Assembly (NCBI GenBank): GCA_021325295.1
Contig: JAJPHM010000044.1
Coordinates: 1-34,554 of the forward strand
Source of the DNA: Nitrososphaeraceae archaeon
GTDB taxonomy: Archaea; Thermoproteota; Nitrososphaeria; Nitrososphaerales; Nitrososphaeraceae
Length of the DNA stretch: 34,554 nucleotides
Direction of reading: 5' to 3'
A program made the position numbers and the translations under genes. The notes under the pieces were generated by a model. That model did no database searches. It saw only the letters and a program-made list of their open reading frames with translations, and had not been told where the DNA came from. Below, one piece after another: positions 23,376 through 31,814 of this stretch (positions within the stretch are counted from its first letter, which is position 1; every line of letters begins with the position of its first letter).

Positions 23376-25328
23376 CTAGATCCTCTCAAGAGACGAGGGA
23401 TTGTCAACTGATGACAGATCTTCCTGACTGAGGTCATCGCCTGCAATTTTAGCTCTTACAAGCCTTCGAATAATCTTGCCTGTCCTTGTTCGGGGAAGAT
23501 CGGCCGTGAATCTTATCTGAGGTCGTGCAAAAGTGCCAACAGCTGACTCAACAAGCGAGGATATCTCTTTTTCAAGGACTTCCCTATTCAGTGTGCAGCT
23601 CTCTTTCAAGACAACACATGCCACTATAGCTTCTCCCCTCAAATTGTCTGGAACACCTACTGCTACCGCTTCTGCCACAGCATGGTGTGCTGCGATGGCT
23701 GATTCTATTTCTGCAGTCCCTATTCTGTGCCCGGAGCATTTTATTACGTCGTCAGCTCTGCCGCGCATATACCACAGTCCGCTGGAATCGAGAAGAACGA
23801 TATCCCCATGGTACCAGATGCCTCTGAATTTAGACCAGTATGTTTCAATGAACTTTGAATGATTATTGAGCAACCCTCTTGTCATAGATGGCCAAGGCTT
23901 CTTTATGACAAGGTATCCTTCGCCTTCGCTGACTTTGTTTCCGAATTCATCAAAGATATCCGCATCAAACCCCGGAACAGGACAGCCCACGGTACATGGT
24001 TTTAGCGGCATTATTGGCACAGCACTAAGTATTGCTCCGCCAGCTTCTGTCCCGCCTGAGAGGTTGATAACAGGGCACTTCTTATTGCCGACCTTCTCAA
24101 AATACCATATCCATGCCTCCTTGTTTATTGGTTCCCCTGTTGTAGCCAAGATTCTCAACGAAGAAAGGTCATGGAGTGATGGCTCGACGTTGTATTTCAT
24201 AAACATACGTATAGCTGTGGGGGCAATGCCAAAGATTGTAACTCTGTGTCTGTCTATCAAATGACACCACCTGTCAGGCGCAGGATAATCTACTGCACCG
24301 TCATAAACAACTGCTGTTCCTCCAGCTATTGGGCTTCCGTATACTACCCAAGTCTGGCCAGTTATCCAGCCAATATCTGCATACCAGAAGAGCGTATCAT
24401 CTGGTCGCATATCCACAAGATATGCAGCCTGTTGTGCCGCTATCACAGTAAATCCTCCATGAACCTGAACTGTTCCTTTTGGTTGACCGGTTGTACCTGA
24501 TGTATATAGAATAAAGAGTGGGTCCTCCGAATCCATGGGCTCTGTCATGCAAAGCTTGCCGCGGCCGCGCCAAGCAAATTCTTCATAAGTTGTGATATCT
24601 ACTCCAGTTTTGGCCTGCATGTTTTGAAGACTGTCTCTGACTCCACCTTTTGCCGCCACTACAACTTTGGAGACATACGTTCCTTCAATAGCTTTCAGCC
24701 AGCGCTTACTGAGATCAATCTCTGTGGATCGACGACTTATCCTGTCAGATGTTATCAGAAGCTTTGCCTTCGAGTCTGCAAGCCGGGAATGCAGTGCCTG
24801 TTCTCCAAATCCTGAAAATACAGTTACATGAACTGCGCCTATCTTTGAACAGGCAAAAATTGCAAAAAATGCTTCCGGGATCATGGGCATATATATCCCG
24901 ATGGCATCTCCTTTCCTGACACCCGTATCAATCAGCGCTCCAGCTAGGGCTGTTACTTTAGCATCAAGGTCGCTATAGGAAACTTTGGTTTCAATGCCTT
25001 GTTCGTTTTCGAAAATATACGCAAGCTTGTCGGGCGATTTCTTGGCATGCCTGTCTATTGCGTTGCTCACTATATTGCACCTGCCGTTTAGAAACCATCT
25101 TGTCTTGTAAATTTGGTCTGGATTATCGTAAACACTGTCATATTTTCGGAACCATTCAAGACCCATGTCCTCGTTTATTGCATTCCAGTACCATTCCATG
25201 TCCCTGGTTGACCTGTCAACCAGTTCTGCATAGTCGGTTATGCCATATTTTTTCATAAAACGAGAGATATTGCTTGCCGTTGCATGCTGCTCAGAAGGCA
25301 TGTACATAAAATCGTCTTTTTCAGGCAA
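23376..25328 (-). CDS. AMP-forming acyl-CoA synthetase (Acs-like, Trp-pocket residue replaced)
   Basis: The 650-residue protein has the ANL-superfamily motifs: the P-loop YTSGTTGQPKGT (about 274), YADIGWITGQTWVVYG, TTGEPINKEAWIWY, and the C-terminal TRTGKIIRR with the catalytic Lys that can be acetylated. Overall it aligns with acetyl-CoA synthetases. In those enzymes a WWQTETGG stretch closes the acyl pocket; here the matching segment is SGGTEAGG (about 424), so the pocket-blocking Trp (Trp414 in Salmonella Acs numbering) is Gly. That opens the pocket and suggests a substrate larger than acetate, such as propionate or a hydroxy acid. It converts an acid plus CoA and ATP to acyl-CoA, AMP and PPi. 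It has its own divergent promoter. Confidence 0.88.
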   Translation of the reverse strand: MPEKDDFMYMPSEQHATASNISRFMKKYGITDYAELVDRSTRDMEWYWNAINEDMGLEWFRKYDSVYDNPDQIYKTRWFLNGRCNIVSNAIDRHAKKSPDKLAYIFENEQGIETKVSYSDLDAKVTALAGALIDTGVRKGDAIGIYMPMIPEAFFAIFACSKIGAVHVTVFSGFGEQALHSRLADSKAKLLITSDRISRRSTEIDLSKRWLKAIEGTYVSKVVVAAKGGVRDSLQNMQAKTGVDITTYEEFAWRGRGKLCMTEPMDSEDPLFILYTSGTTGQPKGTVQVHGGFTVIAAQQAAYLVDMRPDDTLFWYADIGWITGQTWVVYGSPIAGGTAVVYDGAVDYPAPDRWCHLIDRHRVTIFGIAPTAIRMFMKYNVEPSLHDLSSLRILATTGEPINKEAWIWYFEKVGNKKCPVINLSGGTEAGGAILSAVPIMPLKPCTVGCPVPGFDADIFDEFGNKVSEGEGYLVIKKPWPSMTRGLLNNHSKFIETYWSKFRGIWYHGDIVLLDSSGLWYMRGRADDVIKCSGHRIGTAEIESAIAAHHAVAEAVAVGVPDNLRGEAIVACVVLKESCTLNREVLEKEISSLVESAVGTFARPQIRFTADLPRTRTGKIIRRLVRAKIAGDDLSQEDLSSVDNPSSLERI

Positions 25329-25498
25329 TCTGGTAATGAAGCATTTGTCGCTGTTCTTTAATTTACTTAACTGATTTTACGGCCATCTGGCTTTTGGTAA
25401 TGCCCTATTGCACTTGCTTTGACACCAATCTTCTATTTTGATGGCTGATGCTATTGCATTCTTTCATCAGATTGGCATTCTACGGGAAAAGATAAATC

Positions 25499-26242
25499 AT
25501 GTGCTTCTTTCAAGTTTCCTGCCCAGCATTGGTAATCGAGGAAGTGCGTTATGACTTTGCAGGTTTTCCAAAGTATGCCGATGATTTCCTAAGGGACCTG
25601 CTGAGGCTTATGATAATTTCTAAATTGAATTCTCCTCTGAAAAATAAGGTCTCCAAAAACTCTTTTCTTAGCATGATAAGTATGATAGAAGGATCAGAAG
25701 CACATGTAGTGAAATATGCTCAGCCGGTACTGTATGTCAAATATCGAGGCGTAGAATTTACTGACCAGAGGATTACATCTCAGTTTGTCAGGTTAAATGA
25801 GCATGTTATAGATGTTACCATGGAATCTATTTTTGCAGAATTTGTGAAGAGCTTTGATAGCATGGCATCAACTGCTGAGAGCAGGGTCAGGTGGGGAGTG
25901 CTTAAGACAAACCATGAAAAGGAGCAAGACCAAACATCAGAAGAAATTGTATCTAGCAGGGTTGATGCCGAGATGCTCTTTGCATCTCTTAATTCTTTCA
26001 TTGAATCAGTCATCCGGCTGACCTATCTTGACCCAAAGACCCATCCCGATGGACTCATGGGAACGAAAGTTGCGATAAAGAATGCCCTAGTCACAAGGAA
26101 ATCTATACATATAGAAATTCTAGTGGGCGAGGACCTGAATATCCTGCGCCTTAACCCGGGCAGGCGCAAAAATGCATCATCAATACTTTTTGGAAGCTCT
26201 GAACCAGCAAAAGCAATAATATCTTTGATGAACCAGAGCTAG
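25499..26242 (+). CDS. Unrecognised 247-residue soluble protein
   Basis: The frame has good coding character but no family that I recognise. The protein appears soluble and mixed alpha/beta, with no Cys pairs or membrane segment. A first domain (about 10-120) has the strand pattern AHVVKYAQPVLYVKYRGVEF and long helices. A Ser/Glu-rich linker (about 125-155) leads to a helical part, then a C-terminal beta segment (SIHIEILVGEDLNILRL) and a basic loop. It stands alone, divergent from the acyl-CoA synthetase. I considered CheF and reject that, because I see no matching motif. Confidence 0.6.
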   Translation: MCFFQVSCPALVIEEVRYDFAGFPKYADDFLRDLLRLMIISKLNSPLKNKVSKNSFLSMISMIEGSEAHVVKYAQPVLYVKYRGVEFTDQRITSQFVRLNEHVIDVTMESIFAEFVKSFDSMASTAESRVRWGVLKTNHEKEQDQTSEEIVSSRVDAEMLFASLNSFIESVIRLTYLDPKTHPDGLMGTKVAIKNALVTRKSIHIEILVGEDLNILRLNPGRRKNASSILFGSSEPAKAIISLMNQS

Positions 26243-26547
26243 TACAATATGACAAAATGTGATGCACCTAGACACACAAATCTGATTAGAGGCAGGTTAG
26301 TGAGTTGTCACAGTATGCCGCCATCTGTATATTGGTTCATCAGTAAATGCAGTCCGGGGTTTTCTACTGATGTGTGTCTCAGCCGAGGTGCATTTCCTCA
26401 TCTCGCTGAATAGGCGATCGGTGCAGGTTAGTGTCATCACGAGTCAGGCACATGAACCATTACCTTATTTCATGTAGCCACAGCTACCTGTGCTTGGCCA
26501 CCACAATTAAAAGTTACTATTGATTCAGGCAACGAGATAAAAAAAGG
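26243..26547. other. Roughly 300-base gap with repeats, no gene seen
   Basis: No ORF is credible here. The gap includes the 11-base direct repeat GCAGGTTAGTG at 26292-26302 and 26423-26433, an eight-base inverted repeat CATCAGTA/TACTGATG at 26338-26345 and 26365-26372, and a small stem GTAGC/GCTAC at 26474-26487. It lies between two convergent genes, so promoter elements are not expected. A small RNA is possible. I find no tRNA or RNase P pattern. Confidence 0.45.
26539..26545 (-). terminator. T7 terminator after the aTrm56 gene
   Basis: On the minus strand seven T residues start two bases after the TAG stop (26548-26550). This is a typical archaeal T-tract terminator for the MBF1-HflX-Trm56 unit. 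Confidence 0.5.
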
Positions 26548-27135
26548 CTAGCCGCTATTATCGGGAGTAACTTCAGATACTTTCTTTCCAATTGGAGTTG
26601 GAATAATCCTAAGCCTTGCATCAGAAAAATTCTTGGCCAGTTCTTCTCCGCCAAAAATTCTATCAAGAAAGACAGCCAGCGCTGCCACCTCGGAATGAGG
26701 CTGGTTGCCTATCGCAATATTAAAGTCTGCAATGTCAAAGGCTTCTCTTGGAACTTTCTCAGCGCCTATGACCACAAGAATGGTGCTCTCGTTCTTCAAC
26801 TGGTCAATTGCTTCGTTAATATTGATGCCGTACATGGTAAGATGAACAACCTTGCCGGAAGGATTTTCTGTTTTCCAGCGCCGCGCCAAGTCTTTCCAGC
26901 TCTTTACAATCTTTACTCTGAACTCCTGCCTTCCCCACCTGGTGCAGACGCTGTCAATAGTGTCTTTAATGGATGGGTCCACCTCTGTCATGTAGATACA
27001 TTCTGCCCCAAATGCCCTCGAGACAAGAGCTGCGTGTGTAGTCATACGATCGTCTCTCACAGGTCTGTAGCCTATTCTTAGCACAGAAACCTGCAGGCCG
27101 CCTTTTCTCTTGCCGTCATCTTTATTCCCTTTCAT
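26548..27135 (-). CDS. tRNA (cytidine(56)-2'-O)-methyltransferase aTrm56
   Basis: The 195-residue product is a SPOUT-fold methyltransferase with the aTrm56 pattern: VLRIGYRPVRDDRMTTHAA at the start, the knot strands VVHLTMYGININEAI, ILVVIGAEKVPREAF and ADFNIAIGNQPHSEVAALAV. It methylates the 2'-OH of C56 in the T-loop of archaeal tRNAs using SAM; Pyrococcus-type enzymes act without a guide RNA. The length is normal. It overlaps hflX by four bases, indicating cotranslation. The N-terminal basic stretch (about residues 1-13) is an extension before the conserved core. Confidence 0.9.
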   Translation of the reverse strand: MKGNKDDGKRKGGLQVSVLRIGYRPVRDDRMTTHAALVSRAFGAECIYMTEVDPSIKDTIDSVCTRWGRQEFRVKIVKSWKDLARRWKTENPSGKVVHLTMYGININEAIDQLKNESTILVVIGAEKVPREAFDIADFNIAIGNQPHSEVAALAVFLDRIFGGEELAKNFSDARLRIIPTPIGKKVSEVTPDNSG

Positions 27136-28292
27136 ACACTTTCTTGTCCTGCTGGCTGTTGCTCAGTATATGTACATCTATGTGCATCTGACTGTACACC
27201 ATGCGGCCTCGGGTTCTCAAATACCATCGCACTGACAAATCGTTTCAGAGATTCTATGTTGAAGCCGGTCTTGGCAGAGATTGGCAGAACTCGCTTTGAT
27301 ATGACGATTCCTGCAGTTGCAGCCTTTTCTAAAGCATCCTCTGCTGAAATCAGATCTACTTTATTCAAAAGATAAATGATTCTTGTTTCCGGGACTTCAA
27401 ATTCATTTATTACCTGCAGCGAGCTTGCAAGCTTTCTCGATATCTCCTCCACCGATTCACTTGCATCCAAAACCAGTAGAACCAGATCCGCATAAGCCAG
27501 CTCATCTAACGTAGATTTGAATGCATCAATCATATATGCAGGAAGTTTGCTTATGAACCCAACTGTATCTAGAAGTAAAGCCCTTTTGCCGTTAAAGTTA
27601 ACTGATCTTGTAGAGGTGGACAGTGTGGTAAATACCCCTTGTCCTGTAGCCTTTGACTCATTGACAAGGGTATTAAATAGCGTAGTCTTGCCGGCCGAAG
27701 TATATCCTGCCAGCGAGATTGTCGGTAAGCCTTCCTTTGTACGGTGTATCCTGTAAAGCCTCCTCCGAGTCTCTTCACTTTCCAGTTTTTTCTTTAGAAT
27801 CGACGCCCGTCTTTTGATGTCGAGAAAATAGACGTCGGCCTGATACTTGCCAAGTCCAAAAAATCCGGGCTGCTCGCCTCGCTTCGCCAGTCTGACTTTT
27901 TCACGTGCACGAGCCATTTCGTATCTGAGCTGGGCAAGCTTGATCTGTGTCCTTGATTCTGCTGTGCTTGCTCTCTTTTCAAATATGTCCAGTATCAGCC
28001 GCTCTCTATCAATCACGCCAACCTTGCAAAGGCTGGCAAGGTTGTACATCTGTGTAGGTTTGAGCACCTCGTCAAAGATAATGACCTCTGGCTTTACAGT
28101 TTCAACCATCTCCTTTACCTCTTGTGCCTTGCCTGCTCCAATTCCGTACTTTGACTTTGTAATGTGCTTCTGAGTAACTATCTTTGCAACCGAGTAGTGT
28201 GCCGCATCTGCAAGTGAGATTGCCTCCTTTACTGCCTGGTCTTCAGGATAGGTGATAAGAATTGCTTTGGTGAGATTGATACCGGCTGGCAT
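27132..28292 (-). CDS. hflX: Ribosome-associated GTPase HflX
   Basis: This 386-residue protein has an N-terminal HflX nucleotide-binding-like domain (YGIGAGKAQEVKEM, IIFDEVLKPTQMYNL), a helical hairpin (IKLAQLRYEMARAREKVRLA, EQPGFFGLGKYQ) and a GTPase domain with G1 GYTSAGKTT (about 196), G3 LLDTVGFI, G4 NKVD and a G5-like SAKTG. HflX binds the large ribosomal subunit and rescues or splits stalled ribosomes. It lies ten bases downstream of the MBF1 gene and overlaps aTrm56. The three genes form a translation-related operon. Confidence 0.93.
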   Translation of the reverse strand: MPAGINLTKAILITYPEDQAVKEAISLADAAHYSVAKIVTQKHITKSKYGIGAGKAQEVKEMVETVKPEVIIFDEVLKPTQMYNLASLCKVGVIDRERLILDIFEKRASTAESRTQIKLAQLRYEMARAREKVRLAKRGEQPGFFGLGKYQADVYFLDIKRRASILKKKLESEETRRRLYRIHRTKEGLPTISLAGYTSAGKTTLFNTLVNESKATGQGVFTTLSTSTRSVNFNGKRALLLDTVGFISKLPAYMIDAFKSTLDELAYADLVLLVLDASESVEEISRKLASSLQVINEFEVPETRIIYLLNKVDLISAEDALEKAATAGIVISKRVLPISAKTGFNIESLKRFVSAMVFENPRPHGVQSDAHRCTYTEQQPAGQESV

Positions 28293-28302
28293 CCCAGCAG
28301 AC

Positions 28303-28731
28303 CTACTCGGCGTCCTTGGCTGAATCGTCGCTTATGCTCGTATACAGCTTTATTCCAAGAAATCTCTCTAATTTCTTTGCCATTGCCTCATCAGGCTTTA
28401 ATGCACCTGTTTCAAACTTTCTTAAAAGGCCGGCTTTTTCAAGCATTCTTGCCCCAAGTTGTTCATGCGTTAGCCCTTTCTTCATCCTTGCCTCTCTTAT
28501 AAGCGCAGGAAATTGTGGGGACAATATGGTTTCATCAGCCATTGTAATCTTGTTGTCATGTCTTTTTGACTGTACGGTCTTTTTTTTCTGCGCTACAGGT
28601 GCAGCCTTGTAGGGTTTGCCATGCTTTGAGCAGGACAAGCACACATTAAAGATAGAGCCGTCGATAACCACCGCCTTTTTTTCCGAGGTCTGGCGGCCGC
28701 AAAGCTCGCAGTAGAATTGTGAAATCGACAT
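28303..28731 (-). CDS. Multiprotein bridging factor MBF1 homologue
   Basis: The 142-residue protein from the ATG at 28731 has an N-terminal zinc ribbon (CELCG near residues 8-12, CLSC near 33), a basic linker (about 45-65), and a Cro/XRE-type helix-turn-helix (LIREARMKKGLTHEQLGARM, about 77-125) with the usual KFETGALKP end. Archaeal MBF1 binds the small ribosomal subunit and acts on translation more than on transcription. A longer frame from 28848 adds 39 Cys-rich residues that do not look like MBF1, so I reject it. It is the first gene of the MBF1-hflX-trm56 unit. Confidence 0.9.
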   Translation of the reverse strand: MSISQFYCELCGRQTSEKKAVVIDGSIFNVCLSCSKHGKPYKAAPVAQKKKTVQSKRHDNKITMADETILSPQFPALIREARMKKGLTHEQLGARMLEKAGLLRKFETGALKPDEAMAKKLERFLGIKLYTSISDDSAKDAE

Positions 28732-28860
28732 AGCCTGAATTGAACTCTCCGGCACGCCAGATAGGTACAACTTGTTAATTAACTGTTCTGCAACCTTGCA
28801 GGTCAGTAAGCAAGAAACCGGCCAGCAACATTCAACCTTCATGACCAATAAATATGGAAC

Positions 28861-30489
28861 TCAGACAGAAATGACGGGAAGTGTAAACGAAAAGGTAGCT
28901 CCGCCGTCGCTATTATTTTCGCCGTGTATTGTGCCCCCATGTGCTTCTATGATCTTTTTGCACAGAAAAAGACCAATCCCTGTTCCCTTTTGCCTGTTTG
29001 ATTTGGTCACAAATTTCTGGAATAGCTTGTCCCTAATTGATTCGTCTATTCCTTTCCCTGTATCCTTTATTTTTACCTCTATTGCGTCTTTCAGGTCGCC
29101 GCTCTGGCTCACAACCACAGTTATGCTGCCAGAATCAGTAAAGTTGATCGAATTTTCAAGTAAGTTAGTTAGAACCTGATTGATCCTTTGGCTGTCGATC
29201 AATATTTCCAGATTGGTGGTTGGTAGATGGAGATCAAGCTCAATTTTCAGGTCAGGCTTTGATATCGCTCGGTGTCTTGCGTCTCTTACCGCATCAGCCA
29301 AAAGCTTACCCAGATCCACCTTTTCCTTCTGCAGCACAAACGAATTGCTCTCGATCCGGCTTATATCAAGGATATCGTTTGTGAGCCTGTTGAGGCGCCT
29401 TGCGTTCCTCGCAATAATATCTATTCTTTCCTTCAGCCTCTTATCTGTGACCTCATCAGCTAGGCTCTCTGCGGTGAGAAGAAGCGGAAGAATCGGAGTG
29501 CGCAGCTCATGAGCTGCCACATTGATAAACTCCTCCTTTATCTTGTCCATCTCCTTCAACTGTTCATATAGCTGCTTTTGCCTCCATAGCGATTCAAAGA
29601 GGGTAATGTATGATTGGACGGTCGGCACGCTGTTTGAATATTTGGAGAAGCTCAAAGCTGACCTCAGATCAAACGCGGTATCATTTCTCAGCTCAGAAGT
29701 GAAAACATGTTTTCTGTCTGAAATCAGCACAGTGGTAAACAGTGGTTCGTGGTCCCTGATTTCTATGCTACTGGAAGATTCTCTGATTTTGCCTACTATA
29801 CCCAAGTTCTCGTTATTTACCGGGCAGAGTATTCGCACTTTAGCACCCTTTTTTGAGGCCTCACCGAGGTAATTGATAATTCCTGATGAGAAAACTCTGA
29901 TGAGGGCCCTTGCTGACGGGAGCAAATACATTACTTCTTTTGTCGCAGATTTGGCTACCCACTTGTATATCCTTATGGCTTCGTCGTTATTTTTTATAAT
30001 TCTGCTCTCCTCAATCTCTTCGCCCTTTTCTAGTTCATTCAATCTGTCATTAGCTAGAACTGCGGCATCCCAGTCACGCATAAACTGATTTTTGGCAGCT
30101 TGAACTACATGCGCATCAGACGAGGCTATCCACAAGTCGTCACCTTCAGCATCGTCCACAGTCTGAAGTGGCTTGCCGTCGACTACGGGCTCAACTATTG
30201 AAAAGTATGCAATGCTGTCATCGTATATGACACACCTTTTGAGAAATTCTCTATCTATGTGCCGGATATCTGCACCAGCCTTGATGAGTTCCTTTACCGG
30301 TCCAACTATCTCGTTTTCAACATTGGTGAGAATCTTTGAGCTGCCGCCGTTCTTGACCTTTCCTTCAACAATGCCAATAAACGGCCTGTAGCTTTTGGCT
30401 AGCTCCTCCCCTGAAACGCAATACAGAGAGTGCTTTGCTGCAGCTGATTTGCCATATGCCTCGGCGATTGCCTGTTTTCTGCCTTTAAT
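28861..30489 (-). CDS. Sensor histidine kinase whose start codon is unclear
   Basis: The kinase core is complete: HisKA with phospho-His in NVAAHELRTPILPL, N box LLENSINFTDSG, and the ATPase boxes KDTGKGID and GTGIGLFLCKK. Coding sequence runs back without a stop to 30531. Two PLD-like repeats of the type seen in thaumarchaeal sensors are visible upstream (KELIKAGADIRHID...LWIASSDAHVVQAAK, and PSARALIRVFSSG...KVRILCPVN). No ATG, GTG or TTG occurs in frame before a GTG at 30159, which would cut through this sensor region. A TATA box at 30519-30526 predicts transcription from about 30497, so I place the start tentatively at ATT 30489 (542 residues). It follows the PhoU-like gene by about 130 bases and may share phosphate signalling with it. 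Confidence 0.72.
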   Translation of the reverse strand: MKGRKQAIAEAYGKSAAAKHSLYCVSGEELAKSYRPFIGIVEGKVKNGGSSKILTNVENEIVGPVKELIKAGADIRHIDREFLKRCVIYDDSIAYFSIVEPVVDGKPLQTVDDAEGDDLWIASSDAHVVQAAKNQFMRDWDAAVLANDRLNELEKGEEIEESRIIKNNDEAIRIYKWVAKSATKEVMYLLPSARALIRVFSSGIINYLGEASKKGAKVRILCPVNNENLGIVGKIRESSSSIEIRDHEPLFTTVLISDRKHVFTSELRNDTAFDLRSALSFSKYSNSVPTVQSYITLFESLWRQKQLYEQLKEMDKIKEEFINVAAHELRTPILPLLLTAESLADEVTDKRLKERIDIIARNARRLNRLTNDILDISRIESNSFVLQKEKVDLGKLLADAVRDARHRAISKPDLKIELDLHLPTTNLEILIDSQRINQVLTNLLENSINFTDSGSITVVVSQSGDLKDAIEVKIKDTGKGIDESIRDKLFQKFVTKSNRQKGTGIGLFLCKKIIEAHGGTIHGENNSDGGATFSFTLPVISV

Positions 30490-30518
30490 GAGTCGGATAA
30501 ATGAATTACAAAAGTCTT

Positions 30519-30526
30519 CTTTATAA
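30519..30526 (-). promoter_or_regulatory. TATA box of the histidine kinase gene
   Basis: TTATAAAG on the minus strand is a near-perfect archaeal TATA box. A start about 25-27 bases downstream falls at 30495-30498, next to the ATC and ATT codons of the kinase frame. Confidence 0.6.
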
Positions 30527-30620
30527 CTTTGTCAGAGACATTCAAGTTGACATACATGCATTGTCAGTGAGAATGCAGCCAGAAAGAGTCGAATATCTTG
30601 CATGTCAGAGAGATTCTGCC

Positions 30621-31688
30621 CTACCTCTTCAGAATCTGCTGCACAGTCATATTCAAGACAATTTCTGCAATATCGCTGGCATATTCCGCAACACGTCGTA
30701 TATTTTCTGTAATCATCTTGACTCTGTAAAGCTCATTGATGTGATGCAATTTGTTCAGTGTCTGCAATACAGACTTTTCCAAAGCATCTATTTTGCGGGC
30801 CTTCTCGATGGCCATATCGGCAGCGTTATAGTCTTGCTTGAACATTGAGAGACAAGCATCATCTAGTACCTCCAGAGCGAAATTGCTCATTACTTCGATC
30901 CTTTCTACAACGTCCTTGTTGAGTGGTTTTTGCATATCTATAATATCCCTGGCAATAACTGTGGAGTGATCGGCTACCCTCTCAACCGACTTAGCGATAA
31001 GTCTGTAACCCAGACAGTTTCTGGATTCCCTCAGACCTATCTCTTTCAAAAGGTAGTCATTTTTTATGGCTATTTTGAGTTGCCTAATAATGTAAAAGCT
31101 GAACCTGTCAACTTCATCGTCTGACTTGACAACCTCTTTTGCCAGCTCGACGTTGTTTTCCTTCAAAGACAATATTGTATCCCTGTGCATAGATTTTGCT
31201 ATCAGCAACATCCTCTTGAATGCAGCGTCTACCGAGAGATCATGCAGATTGATTAGAACCTGAAGAGTAATACCGCCCGCAGAATCTGCGATTATTTCAG
31301 TGCCCATAAGTATACGTCTTACAACATCCTTGATAACTTCCCTCTGTTCTGGCAAAAGCCGGCCTTCTCTCGGTATGACGTTTATGACATTGAATCCGAG
31401 GAAATAGATTGCAATCAACTTGCGGGCGAGGAAATATGGATTGTTGTTCTTCATAACCTCAATTACTGCCTCTTTCTGCTCTCTGGATATACGCTTGGTG
31501 GAAGGCAGGATCTGGAGGGCAGAATTTTCCTGCCTTGCAATTGTGACGTAGTCTCCCTGCTTTATTCCCATTTCCTGTATCCATTTTTTTGGTAGGGAAA
31601 CAATGTATGAAGAACCACCTGTATACTGGATCTTTCTTGTCTCTTCCTGAGGGTCCTGATCGCCTGCACGGAATTCCTGACTATTCAT
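30621..31688 (-). CDS. AbrB-PhoU fusion regulator (phosphate-type)
   Basis: The 355-residue protein starts with a SpoVT/AbrB DNA-binding swapped-hairpin domain (RKIQYTGGSSYIVSLPKKW, with GIKQGDYVTI, about residues 18-60). Helical PhoU domains follow (about 120-355, with repeated E/D metal-binding motifs such as KSDDEVDRFSFYIIRQ and RVADHSTVIARDI). PhoU-type proteins control phosphate transporters and PhoR-like kinases; in archaea this fusion is taken as a phosphate uptake regulator. The ATG has a TATA box 27 bases upstream, so its mRNA is likely leaderless. Next downstream is a histidine kinase with its own TATA box. Confidence 0.88.
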   Translation of the reverse strand: MNSQEFRAGDQDPQEETRKIQYTGGSSYIVSLPKKWIQEMGIKQGDYVTIARQENSALQILPSTKRISREQKEAVIEVMKNNNPYFLARKLIAIYFLGFNVINVIPREGRLLPEQREVIKDVVRRILMGTEIIADSAGGITLQVLINLHDLSVDAAFKRMLLIAKSMHRDTILSLKENNVELAKEVVKSDDEVDRFSFYIIRQLKIAIKNDYLLKEIGLRESRNCLGYRLIAKSVERVADHSTVIARDIIDMQKPLNKDVVERIEVMSNFALEVLDDACLSMFKQDYNAADMAIEKARKIDALEKSVLQTLNKLHHINELYRVKMITENIRRVAEYASDIAEIVLNMTVQQILKR

Positions 31689-31710
31689 GCCAATATCTGA
31701 CTGTACGATT

Positions 31711-31719
31711 CTATATATT
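31711..31719 (-). promoter_or_regulatory. TATA box of the PhoU-like gene (leaderless start)
   Basis: AATATATAG on the minus strand is centred 27 bases before the ATG at 31688, the same geometry as at the chemotaxis operon promoter. Confidence 0.6.
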
Positions 31720-31730
31720 CACAGCTCTGG

Positions 31731-31738
31731 CTATATAG
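31731..31738 (+). promoter_or_regulatory. TATA box of the PUA-NAC operon
   Basis: CTATATAG is followed by a predicted transcription start near 31760 and a leader of about 55 bases to the ATG at 31815. The minus-strand promoter of the PhoU-like gene lies just to its left. Confidence 0.5.
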
Positions 31739-31745
31739 TTAGAAG

Positions 31746-31769
31746 CGGTAAGCTATCTTTATCTTACCG
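31746..31769. repeat. Inverted repeat over the PUA-NAC transcription start
   Basis: CGGTAAG (31746-31752) and CTTACCG (31763-31769) form a seven-base perfect inverted repeat with a ten-base spacer. It lies over the predicted start site, a position suited to a repressor operator. Confidence 0.5.
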
Positions 31770-31814
31770 GCAGAATGAAGTTATTTCGAAAAGCCGAAAA
31801 AGTGCAGGCAAACC

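Noticed and set aside
26258-26310. Possible C/D box guide RNA (GTGATGC followed by CTGA)
   Set aside because: Only the first C and D' boxes resemble the consensus; no good C' or final D box follows at proper spacing.
28732-28848. N-terminal extension of MBF1
   Set aside because: The 39 extra residues do not resemble MBF1, and the ATG at 28731 gives the family start just before the zinc ribbon.
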